64,000 nt of DNA, from positions 277,190 through 341,189 of the forward strand of contig NZ_JAPDHW010000004.1 in the NCBI RefSeq assembly GCF_025971945.1. Reading direction: 5' to 3'. Position numbers and translations under genes: made by a program. Source of the stretch: Chryseobacterium kimseyorum (GTDB taxonomy: Bacteria > Bacteroidota > Bacteroidia > Flavobacteriales > Weeksellaceae). Below are positions 44,927-51,557 of this stretch, one piece after another. Position 1 is the first letter of the stretch. Each line of letters starts with the position of its first letter. The notes under the pieces are model-generated. The model ran no database searches and had not been told where the DNA came from. It worked only from the letters and a program-made list of their open reading frames with translations.

Positions 44927-45611
44927 TTTTTGTTTGTTATGCTTAGTCATTTTGTTGATATCATTTTTAGAACACTTAGTTAGATGCAAATTTCACGCTA
45001 TAATTAAATTTGATTTAGTTTAATTTTCAACGATCAATTCCTTTTACAGTATATACGAAAAATCTTATAAAATAGTTTGTTTTTAAATGGTTTATCATCA
45101 CCCGATTTAATCATAAAACTTAATTTTAACGCAAAGCACACAAATATTTTTCAAGTACTAACTGCTTTTAAGTTACACAAAAGCGTTTCACTTATAAACA
45201 CTCAAAAAGTGCTATTATTACAAATTCTGATCATCAGAGGTTTTTAGAATAACTCCTATATTAAAACATTTTAAATCATCAGAACCTTGTATTTCTTTAA
45301 TAAGTGAAACGCCTCTGCCTATCCTAATTAAAGAATATTTATGTCAAAAAATCTCAATCTATCTTTGGGTTAAAATAAACGCAAGGCAAAACAGAAAGTT
45401 TAAAATACTTAGTTAAAATTAAAGGTATACAGAGGCACTTCGTTTACCTAAGAAATACAGGAGGTTTAGAATAAATACATTCAAACTTTAAAATACACTT
45501 GATAATTTTCATTAATTCACAGTAACTCTATTTCACAATCACTTAAAAATATTAAATTTGCCCATCAAAAAAAAGCCAATAGCCAAAAGCTATTAGCCAA
45601 AAGCAACCACT
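44927..45611. other. Long intergenic region with inverted repeats
   Basis: About 680 bp without a supported gene. It contains a perfect 13-bp inverted repeat, GCGTTTCACTTAT (45184-45196) and ATAAGTGAAACGC (45300-45312), and a further pair GCCTCTG (about 45312) and CAGAGGC (about 45432). The alaS side carries a -7-like TAAATTTG (45553-45560) and heptamer repeats. It may be a decayed mobile element or a structured RNA. I cannot decide. Confidence 0.5.
45575..45609 (+). repeat. Heptamer repeats before alaS
   Basis: Five consecutive 7-mers, GCCAATA, GCCAAAA, GCTATTA, GCCAAAA and GCAACCA, end 2 nt before the alaS ATG. They lie in the predicted 5' leader, downstream of a TAAATTTG box. Confidence 0.8.
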
Positions 45612-48215
45612 ATGACTTCACAGGAAATAAGACAACAGTTTTTAGACTTTTTTCAATCTAAACAACACCTCATCGTTCCATCTGCACCTATCGTGTTAAA
45701 AGATGACCCTACCTTGATGTTTTCCAACTCGGGAATGACGCAGTTTAAAGATTATTTTTTAGGTTACAAAGAGCCTAAAGCCTCAAGAATTGCTGATACC
45801 CAAAAATGTCTGAGAGTTTCAGGGAAGCATAATGATTTGGATGATGTAGGCCGTGATACGTATCACCACACGATGTTTGAAATGTTGGGAAACTGGTCTT
45901 TTGGCGACTATTTTAAAAAAGAAGCCATTTCCTGGGCTTGGGAACTGCTCACAGAAGTGTACGGAATCCCGAAAGAAAATCTGTACGTTACGATTTTTGA
46001 GGGAGATGCAAAGGAAAATCTGGAAAGAGATACTGAAGCATATGATCTGTGGAAACAGTTTGTTTCTGAAGACAGAATCATCAACGGAAATAAGAAAGAT
46101 AATTTCTGGGAAATGGGTGCAAGCGGACCTTGCGGACCTTGTTCAGAAATCCATGTGGACTTAAGAAGTCCCGAAGAAAAAGCTAAAATTTCAGGTTTGG
46201 AGTTGGTGAATAACGATCATCCTCAGGTTGTGGAAATCTGGAATCTCGTTTTCATGCAGTTCAACAGAAAAGCGGACGGTTCTCTTGAAAACCTTCCTGC
46301 AAGACACATCGATACCGGAATGGGCTTCGAGCGTCTTTGTATGGCTTTACAGCAAAAAGAATCCAACTACGATACTGATGTTTTCACGCCTTTGATTGCT
46401 AAGGTTGAAGAACTTTCAGGAAAAAAATATACAGGAATTTTAACCGATGAAAAAGACATCGCGATCCGTGTTGTTGTAGATCACATCAGAGCAGTTTCTT
46501 TTGCGATTGCAGACGGACAGTTACCTTCCAATGGAGGTGCCGGTTATGTAATCAGAAGAATTTTAAGAAGAGGAATTTCTTACGCTTACCGATTTTTAGA
46601 CAGAAAGGAACCTTTTCTTTTTGAACTGGTGGCTGTTCTTCAAAATCAGATGGGAAAATTCTTCCCAGAGCTTGAAAAACAGGGAAAACTGGTTACTGAA
46701 GTGATTAAAAGTGAAGAAGAATCTTTCCTTAAAACCATTGAAAGTGGTTTGGTTCGTGTTGAAAAATTAATTCAGCAGACGATTGCTGATGGTGCAAAAG
46801 TTCTTCCAAGTGTAGAAGTTTTCGAACTGTATGACACCTACGGTTTCCCTGATGATTTAACGAGAATTATTGCGGAAGAAAAAGGTTTGACCATTGACGA
46901 AGGGGGTTTTGAAGCTGAAATGGCAAAGCAAAAGCAGCGTTCTAAAAAAGACTCAGCGTCTAAAGTTTACGACTGGGTAGTTTTGGAAGAAAAGCCTGAA
47001 ACTTTTGTGGGTTACGACCAAATTGAAGCGGAAACGTACATTACAAGATACAGAAAAGTAGAAAATAAAGACGGCGAATTTTATCAGGTGGTATTGAGCA
47101 ACTCTCCTTTCTATCCAGAAGGTGGTGGACAAATCGGTGATAAAGGGGTTCTGGAAAATGCCGTTGAAAGTCTTGAAGTTCTGGAAACTAAAAAAGAAAA
47201 CGGACTGATCATTTCGCTGATCAATGGACTTCCGAAGGATGCAGGAGCAGTTTTCTATGCTAAAGTTAATGCAACAGAAAGAAAAAATTCTCAGGCCAAC
47301 CACTCTGTAACGCATTTGTTACATGAAGCTTTGAGAGAAGTTCTGGGAACTCACGTTGAACAGAAAGGTTCATTTGTGGGTCCTGATTATCTGCGTTTTG
47401 ATTTCTCACATTTCAGTAAAATGACGGAGGAAGAACTGGCTTTGATTGAAGAAAAAGTCAATGCTAAGATTAAAGAAAATATTGCACTTCAGGAGTTCAG
47501 AAATATTCCGATTCAGGAAGCGATAGACAAAGGTGCGATGGCACTGTTTGGAGAGAAATATGGTGACAGCGTGAGAATGATTCAGTTTGGAAGTTCGAAA
47601 GAATTGTGTGGAGGAACTCATGTAAAAAATACCAGCGAAATCGGTCATTTTAAAATCAATTCTGAAAGTTCTGTTGCGGCAGGAATCAGAAGGATTGAAG
47701 CAATTTCCGGAGACAAATCTGAAGAATATTTCAAGAGCTTGGAAAAACAGGTGGTTGAGCTTTCTCAATTGCTGAAATCAAAAGACCTTGTCAAATCGAT
47801 TGAGAAATTAATCGAAGAAAATTCAGCTTTAAAATCTGAAGTTGAATCACTAAAAAAAGAAAAAGCAAAAGGTGAAATCGGAGATTGGAAAACGGCTTAC
47901 GAACACAAAGGAGACAAACAGCTTTTGGTAAAGAAAACTTCTCTGGATGCAGGTTCGGTAAAAGATATCGTATTCCAACTGAAGAAAGAAATTCCGACTT
48001 CTGTTACAATCGTGTTATCAGATTACGACGGAAAACCAATGATTACTGTGGGAATTTCTGATGATTTGGCATCAAGCTATCAGGCTGGAACCATTGTGAA
48101 AGATTTAGCCAAAGAAATCCAGGGCGGTGGCGGCGGAAATCCGGGCTTTGCAACAGCAGGAGGAAAAAATCTTGATGGTCTGGAGAATGCGTACCAGAAG
48201 GCTTTGAATATTTAA
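45612..48215 (+). CDS. alaS: Alanine--tRNA ligase
   Basis: An 867-aa class II synthetase charging tRNA-Ala. The aminoacylation core has motif 1 near FLDFFQSKQHLIVPSA, motif 2 around HTMFEMLGNWSFGDYF and motif 3 near RHIDTGMGFERL. The editing domain has the zinc ligands NHSVTHLLHEAL (HxxxH) and ELCGGTHV (CxxxH type). The C-terminal coil and the Gly-rich C-Ala end (GGGGGNPGFATAGG) are present, so it is full length. Heptamer repeats lie in its leader, and a strong terminator follows. Confidence 0.97.
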   Translation: MTSQEIRQQFLDFFQSKQHLIVPSAPIVLKDDPTLMFSNSGMTQFKDYFLGYKEPKASRIADTQKCLRVSGKHNDLDDVGRDTYHHTMFEMLGNWSFGDYFKKEAISWAWELLTEVYGIPKENLYVTIFEGDAKENLERDTEAYDLWKQFVSEDRIINGNKKDNFWEMGASGPCGPCSEIHVDLRSPEEKAKISGLELVNNDHPQVVEIWNLVFMQFNRKADGSLENLPARHIDTGMGFERLCMALQQKESNYDTDVFTPLIAKVEELSGKKYTGILTDEKDIAIRVVVDHIRAVSFAIADGQLPSNGGAGYVIRRILRRGISYAYRFLDRKEPFLFELVAVLQNQMGKFFPELEKQGKLVTEVIKSEEESFLKTIESGLVRVEKLIQQTIADGAKVLPSVEVFELYDTYGFPDDLTRIIAEEKGLTIDEGGFEAEMAKQKQRSKKDSASKVYDWVVLEEKPETFVGYDQIEAETYITRYRKVENKDGEFYQVVLSNSPFYPEGGGQIGDKGVLENAVESLEVLETKKENGLIISLINGLPKDAGAVFYAKVNATERKNSQANHSVTHLLHEALREVLGTHVEQKGSFVGPDYLRFDFSHFSKMTEEELALIEEKVNAKIKENIALQEFRNIPIQEAIDKGAMALFGEKYGDSVRMIQFGSSKELCGGTHVKNTSEIGHFKINSESSVAAGIRRIEAISGDKSEEYFKSLEKQVVELSQLLKSKDLVKSIEKLIEENSALKSEVESLKKEKAKGEIGDWKTAYEHKGDKQLLVKKTSLDAGSVKDIVFQLKKEIPTSVTIVLSDYDGKPMITVGISDDLASSYQAGTIVKDLAKEIQGGGGGNPGFATAGGKNLDGLENAYQKALNI

Positions 48216-48246
48216 TAAATTCTAATTCCGCGTGGTGGTTTTATAT

Positions 48247-48290
48247 AACAAACAATCCCTTTCAGTTTTGAAAGGGATTGTTTGTTTTCA
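48247..48290 (+). terminator. Terminator of alaS
   Basis: A perfect 18-bp stem (left arm 48247-48264, right arm 48269-48286) with loop GTTT is followed by T. Confidence 0.88.
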
Positions 48291-48319
48291 ATGACATCTC
48301 ACCTAAGCCGTCCTGACGC

Positions 48320-48450
48320 CGTCACTTCGAGTAGGTTTTTGAAAAAAAACCGTATCGAGAAGTATTGTTTTAAGACAGGTTTTGTGCTTCGGTTCACTGG
48401 TTCTCGATACATTTTTCTCCGTTTCACTTCGAAAAACACTCGAACTGACG
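48320..48450 (+). repeat. Palindromic element, unit 1
   Basis: The first copy of the nested palindrome. Outer arms are CGTCACTTCGAGT and ACTCGAACTGACG, inner arms GTATCGAGAA and TTCTCGATAC. The second lateral hairpin is degraded (TTTTTCtccgtttcacttcGAAAAA). Confidence 0.85.
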
Positions 48451-48487
48451 AGCGACTGACGAAGCCTCTTGTATCGTGTAAACGAAG

Positions 48488-48619
48488 CGTCACTTCGAGT
48501 AGGTTTTTGAAAAAAAACCGTATCGAGAAGCTTTTGTTTTGAAGACAGGTTTTGTGCTCCGGTTCACGGGTTCTCGATACATTTTTCTCCGCTACGCTTA
48601 AAAAACACTCGAACTGACG
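48488..48619 (+). repeat. Palindromic element, unit 2
   Basis: Same architecture as unit 1, 168 bp further on. The inner stem is intact. The second lateral hairpin has a changed tip (CTCCGCTACGCTTA). It ends 34 nt before the stop of the GIY-YIG reading frame. Confidence 0.85.
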
Positions 48620-48653
48620 GGGCAACTGACGGGCGACTGACGATACAGGTAAA

Positions 48654-48949
48654 TTACTTATCAAATTTCTTTTTCGCAAGATTTGGCAGGTCTTCATACC
48701 TTCCTTCAATTAATGCCAATTTCTTTGCCTGAGACCATTTCTTTATCTTTTTCTCAAATTCAATTGCTTGTTCAATATCCATAAACTGACAAAAGTAAAC
48801 CAGCTGTAATGGACGTCTTGAGAAGGTGTAAGAACCGAAGTGTTTTCCGTCCTGATGTTCGTCAAAACGTTTGTAGACATTTTCTGTGACACCGGTGTAA
48901 TAGGGGTGTTGTCGGCACAAAGTAAGATGTAGACAAATGAGGTTTGCAT
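48654..48949 (-). pseudogene. GIY-YIG nuclease gene with frameshift
   Basis: A UPF0213-type single-domain GIY-YIG endonuclease split in two frames. The start MQTSFVYILLCADN (ATG at 48949) carries the GIY half (VYI). The rest, YYTGVTENVYKRFDEHQDGK to KKFDK, carries the YIG half (YTG), the catalytic region with R/E-H (YKRFDEH), and the conserved IKKWSQAKK tail. The frames join if one base is added to the C run (plus-strand GGGG at 48903-48906), giving ADNTPYYTG and a 98-aa protein. The frameshift falls inside the catalytic motif. The gene is flanked on both sides by palindromic elements. It may be a pseudogene, a phase-variable gene or a sequencing error. Confidence 0.85.
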
Positions 48950-49016
48950 GATTAAACTTATTAGTACGTTAATTCAATTAGACTTGATGAAGTCACTTGG
49001 TATTTTGTAAACACGC

Positions 49017-49146
49017 CGTCACTTCGAGTAGATTTTGAAAAAACCGTATCGAGAAGTTTTTGTTTTGAAGACAGGTTTTGTGCTCCGGTTCACTGGTTCT
49101 CGATACATTTTTCTCCGCCGAGCGGAGAAAAACACTCGAACTGACG
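49017..49146 (+). repeat. Palindromic element, unit 3
   Basis: A complete 130-bp copy on the far side of the GIY-YIG gene. The lateral hairpin TTTTTCTCCGC / GCGGAGAAAAA is perfect (11 bp). Confidence 0.88.
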
Positions 49147-49184
49147 GACGACTGACTAAGCGTCTACCTATCTTGTAAAGACAC

Positions 49185-49314
49185 CGTCACTTCGAGTAGG
49201 TTTTGAAAAAACCGTATCGAGAAGGTTTTGTTTTGAAGACAGGTTTTGTGCTCCGGTTCACTGGTTCTCGATACATTTTTCTCCGCCGAGCGGAGAAAAA
49301 CACTCGAACTGACG
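49185..49314 (+). repeat. Palindromic element, unit 4
   Basis: A complete copy, 168 bp after unit 3. Its linker to unit 5 contains GGGCGACTGAC-type short repeats and CTATCTTGTAAACTCA. Confidence 0.88.
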
Positions 49315-49351
49315 GGCGACTGACGGGCGACTACCTATCTTGTAAACTCAC

Positions 49352-49481
49352 CGTCACTTCGAGTAGGTATTGAAAAAACCGTATCGAGAAGTTTTTGTTT
49401 TCAAGACAGATTTTGTCCTTCGGTTCACTGGTTCTCGATACATTTTTCTACGCCGAGCGGAGAAAAACACTCGAACTGACG
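49352..49481 (+). repeat. Palindromic element, unit 5
   Basis: A complete copy, 167 bp after unit 4. One base change in the lateral hairpin (TTTCTACGCCGAGCGGAG) leaves the stem mostly paired. Confidence 0.88.
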
Positions 49482-49531
49482 GGGCGACTGACGGGCGACT
49501 CACTAAGCGACTACCTATCTTGTAAACATAC

Positions 49532-49661
49532 CGTCACTTCGAGTAGGTTTTGAAAAAACCGTATCGAGAAGTTTTTGTTTTGAAGACAAATCTTGTCCTT
49601 CGGTTCACTGGTTCTCGATACATTTTTCTTCGCCGAGCGGAGAAAAACACTCGAACTGACG
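49532..49661 (+). repeat. Palindromic element, unit 6
   Basis: A complete copy, 180 bp after unit 5. The longer spacing comes from an extra GGGCGACTCACTAAG stretch in the linker. Confidence 0.88.
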
Positions 49662-49698
49662 GGCGACTGACGGGCGACTACCTATCTTGTAAACTCAC

Positions 49699-49820
49699 CG
49701 TCACTTCGAGTAGGTATTGAAAAAACCGTATCGAGAAGTTTTTGTTTTCAAGACAGATTTTGTGCTCCGGTTCACTGGTTCTCGATACATCCCGATTTCA
49801 TCGGGACACTCGAACTGACG
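49699..49820 (+). repeat. Palindromic element, unit 7 with replaced hairpin
   Basis: Outer and inner arms match the other units, but the second lateral hairpin is an unrelated sequence: TCCCGATTTCATCGGGA, still a perfect stem. The replacement keeps the fold while changing the bases. Confidence 0.88.
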
Positions 49821-49857
49821 GACGACTGACGAGGCTTGTTGTAACGTGCCAACCTGG

Positions 49858-49898
49858 CGTCACTTCGAGTAGGTTTTGAAAAAACCGTATCGAGAAGT
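49858..49898 (+). repeat. Palindromic element, unit 8, half copy
   Basis: Only the left half is present: outer arm, first lateral hairpin and left inner arm (GTATCGAGAAG). It abuts the stop codon of the 230-aa gene, whose TAA begins in the TTT that follows the arm in other copies. Confidence 0.8.
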
Positions 49899-50591
49899 TT
49901 ACACCGGATTGGCAGGCGCATCTTCCGGCAGGCCGCTTGGGGTGTCGTAGATGATGTAGTCGTTGTATTTGGCTTCGTTGGTTTCGTAAAAAATATCCTG
50001 ACCGGTGCCGGCGTATTTAGTGAGCAGTTGGTAGAGTTTGTTGAGGGCTTCTACACGGGCTTCTGCGGCTACATCACGGTCGGAAACGCCTTGAGCCTGT
50101 GCATCGATGGCAACATCCAAAACTTCACGCTGGGTGATCAGGGTATTGATTTTATCTGAGGTCAGACCTTCGTCAGCAAGTTGGGGAAGATATTTTTCTG
50201 CCGTCACACTCATCATTTTGGCAATGCGCACCACCTCGGCATCGCTGAGCTGACTGATTGCTGCATTTCCGAATTCCTTGTATTTGGCACTGTAGAGTCC
50301 GAAAACATTTTCTGCCATCTTAAAAATACTGCGCATCGATTTTTCCAGGGCTTTTCTGGCGGCATCTTTCTGTTCGGTGAGATCCATTTTGATGGATTCC
50401 AGCTGTTCATCGCTTGGGAAATTGTCTACCGCGGTTCGGGCTGTGGTCAGTTCGGTCTTTTTGTCGGCGTTATAGCCACGGTCTGTAAATTCGGTGATGT
50501 CTCTGTCGATCAAAGCGATCATTTCATCTGCCTTTTGTTTCAGTACGGAGTCTGCTAATCTGAAAGTACGTACTACCTGTTCTTTTTTCAT
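49899..50591 (-). CDS. Helical protein of unknown function, 230 aa
   Basis: A soluble, mostly alpha-helical 230-aa protein (MKKEQVVRTFRLADSVLKQK, then long helices with Ala/Glu/Lys heptad-like spacing). It ends in a short proline-rich tail (TPSGLPEDAPANPV). No signal peptide, transmembrane segment or catalytic motif was seen, and there are no cysteines. Its base composition appears richer in GC than its neighbours. It is preceded by ten 21-bp tandem repeats and a 36-aa ORF, and ends in a half copy of the palindromic element. Function unknown. The setting suggests an accessory element. Confidence 0.75.
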   Translation of the reverse strand: MKKEQVVRTFRLADSVLKQKADEMIALIDRDITEFTDRGYNADKKTELTTARTAVDNFPSDEQLESIKMDLTEQKDAARKALEKSMRSIFKMAENVFGLYSAKYKEFGNAAISQLSDAEVVRIAKMMSVTAEKYLPQLADEGLTSDKINTLITQREVLDVAIDAQAQGVSDRDVAAEARVEALNKLYQLLTKYAGTGQDIFYETNEAKYNDYIIYDTPSGLPEDAPANPV

Positions 50592-50699
50592 AATAAAATA
50601 ATTTTTTGTGTTTAAAAATGGGTTTGAAGTCTATTTTTGCTTGTCTGATGAATCTCTCTACTTTTCGGAAACGCCCGTAAAGTATTGAAATATAATAAA

Positions 50700-50916
50700 T
50701 TGTACTTGATTGCCTCTTCGAACTGCTTGATTGCCTCTTCGGAGTGGTTGATTGTCTCTTCGGAATGGTTGATTGCTTCTTCGAAATGCTTGATTTCCTT
50801 TACGAAGCACTTGAACGCCTCTACGAAGTGGTTGATTACGTCAACGGAATGCCTGAATGCCCTTTCGAAGGGGTTGAAGCGGTCTTCGAAATGCCTGAAC
50901 GGTCAGACGGAACGGT
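50700..50916 (+). repeat. Ten tandem 21-bp units
   Basis: Ten consecutive 21-bp units with consensus like CTTGATTGCCTCTTCGAAATG. Units nearest the 230-aa gene are the most alike, and those toward 50900 diverge. TTGA and TTCGRA are the best kept parts. Since 21 is a multiple of 3, all frames stay fairly open and show a seven-residue periodicity. I saw no start codon that makes a convincing protein. Confidence 0.9.
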
Positions 50917-51027
50917 TTACCGTTTTTTAAGATGGGAAATGGGTTGAAAATTGTTGGGTTGGATTTTGGAACCGGGATTGCCGGAAGCCTGCGCATACAA
51001 TGCGGGATTATTTCTTACTATCATCAT
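50917..51027 (-). CDS. 36-aa micro-ORF upstream of the 21-bp array
   Basis: A short ORF with tandem ATG ATG start (MMIVRNNPALYAQASGNPG and a basic end LKKR) between the promoter at 51051-51058 and the 21-bp array. It would be the first reading frame of the transcript leading to the 230-aa gene. It could be a leader peptide, a real micro-protein or chance. No family recognised. Confidence 0.35.
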   Translation of the reverse strand: MMIVRNNPALYAQASGNPGSKIQPNNFQPISHLKKR

Positions 51028-51050
51028 TTTGTTTTTTGTTGTTCTTAAAA

Positions 51051-51058
51051 CAAATATA
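51051..51058 (-). promoter_or_regulatory. -7 promoter box of the 230-aa gene unit
   Basis: CAAATATA is TATATTTG on the minus strand, an exact TAnnTTTG box. It would drive the 36-aa ORF, the 21-bp array and the 230-aa gene, giving a leader of about 450 nt before the latter. Confidence 0.5.
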
Positions 51059-51109
51059 AAAATATTTTTGCTTAGTATGGGATTGGGATTTTATTTTTTC
51101 TAAAATGGG

Positions 51110-51135
51110 AAAACCTCGCGGAGGGCGAGGTTTTT
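51110..51135. terminator. Hairpin terminator
   Basis: A 10-bp perfect stem (AAAACCTCGC / GCGAGGTTTT) with a T-run on the plus side lies downstream of the minus-strand ASCH gene and separates it from the repeat locus. Confidence 0.75.
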
Positions 51136-51182
51136 ATTTTCTGATAATTTAAATTATTTTAAAACTAATGTTACAGGAAAGT

Positions 51183-51557
51183 TTACTTATCTGTGTACGA
51201 AAACGATTGTGGAGCAGTTATTCCATACTTTTCCATAATATTGTATGTCTCGTTATATCTTTTGAAATTTTTAATTTTAATGGCATATCCTTTTTCTTTA
51301 TCAGCAAAATATTCGTCAAAAAAGCTTTTTTCAACAGCTGCAAACTCTTTTGTCTTTTTCCACAGTGTTGTAACTTCTTCATGGATGATCCCATCAACTT
51401 CAAATTCTCCAATTATTCTGCTAATAGGAGATGAAGCATATATAATAACTGTTTTTATATTTGGAACTCTAAATATAGATTTCCTAAGTTCATACGTTTT
51501 CTCTCCTGTTAGGATTTTTTCTGCATAGTATGGCTTAATTGACAATATAACTTTCAT
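51183..51557 (-). CDS. ASCH/PUA-like domain protein
   Basis: A 124-aa protein of the ASCH superfamily (PUA-like beta barrel, nucleic-acid binding). The start MKVILSIKPYYAEKILTGEKTYELRK has the ASCH pattern S-I-K-P-x-Y-A-x-x-I-x-x-G-x-K-x-x-E-x-R, and VIIYASSPISRIIGEFEVDGI forms the next strands. Its start overlaps the end of the PIN fusion gene by 23 nt, so the two are translationally coupled. By family knowledge ASCH proteins bind RNA or act on modified nucleosides. The substrate here is unknown. Confidence 0.87.
   Translation of the reverse strand: MKVILSIKPYYAEKILTGEKTYELRKSIFRVPNIKTVIIYASSPISRIIGEFEVDGIIHEEVTTLWKKTKEFAAVEKSFFDEYFADKEKGYAIKIKNFKRYNETYNIMEKYGITAPQSFSYTDK

Noticed and set aside
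47406..47768. 120-aa ORF antisense to alaS
   Set aside because: A shadow of conserved AlaRS coding sequence.
48282..48542. 86-aa plus-strand ORF in the palindrome array
   Set aside because: Pure repeat translation with duplicated segments and no independent coding signal.
48299..48709. 136-aa minus-strand ORF across palindromic units 1 and 2
   Set aside because: It encodes the repeat sequence twice (the same SIRFFFKNLLEVT block) and starts out of frame inside the GIY-YIG gene. It is an artefact of repeats.
48320..49898. Palindrome array considered as a CRISPR array
   Set aside because: Units are ~130 bp with internal palindromes, linkers are similar to one another rather than unique, and no cas gene is nearby.
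50685..50947. Two plus-strand ORFs with seven-residue repeats
   Set aside because: Every frame of a 21-bp tandem array stays open and periodic. Neither has a promoter, and both face away from the transcript of the 230-aa gene.
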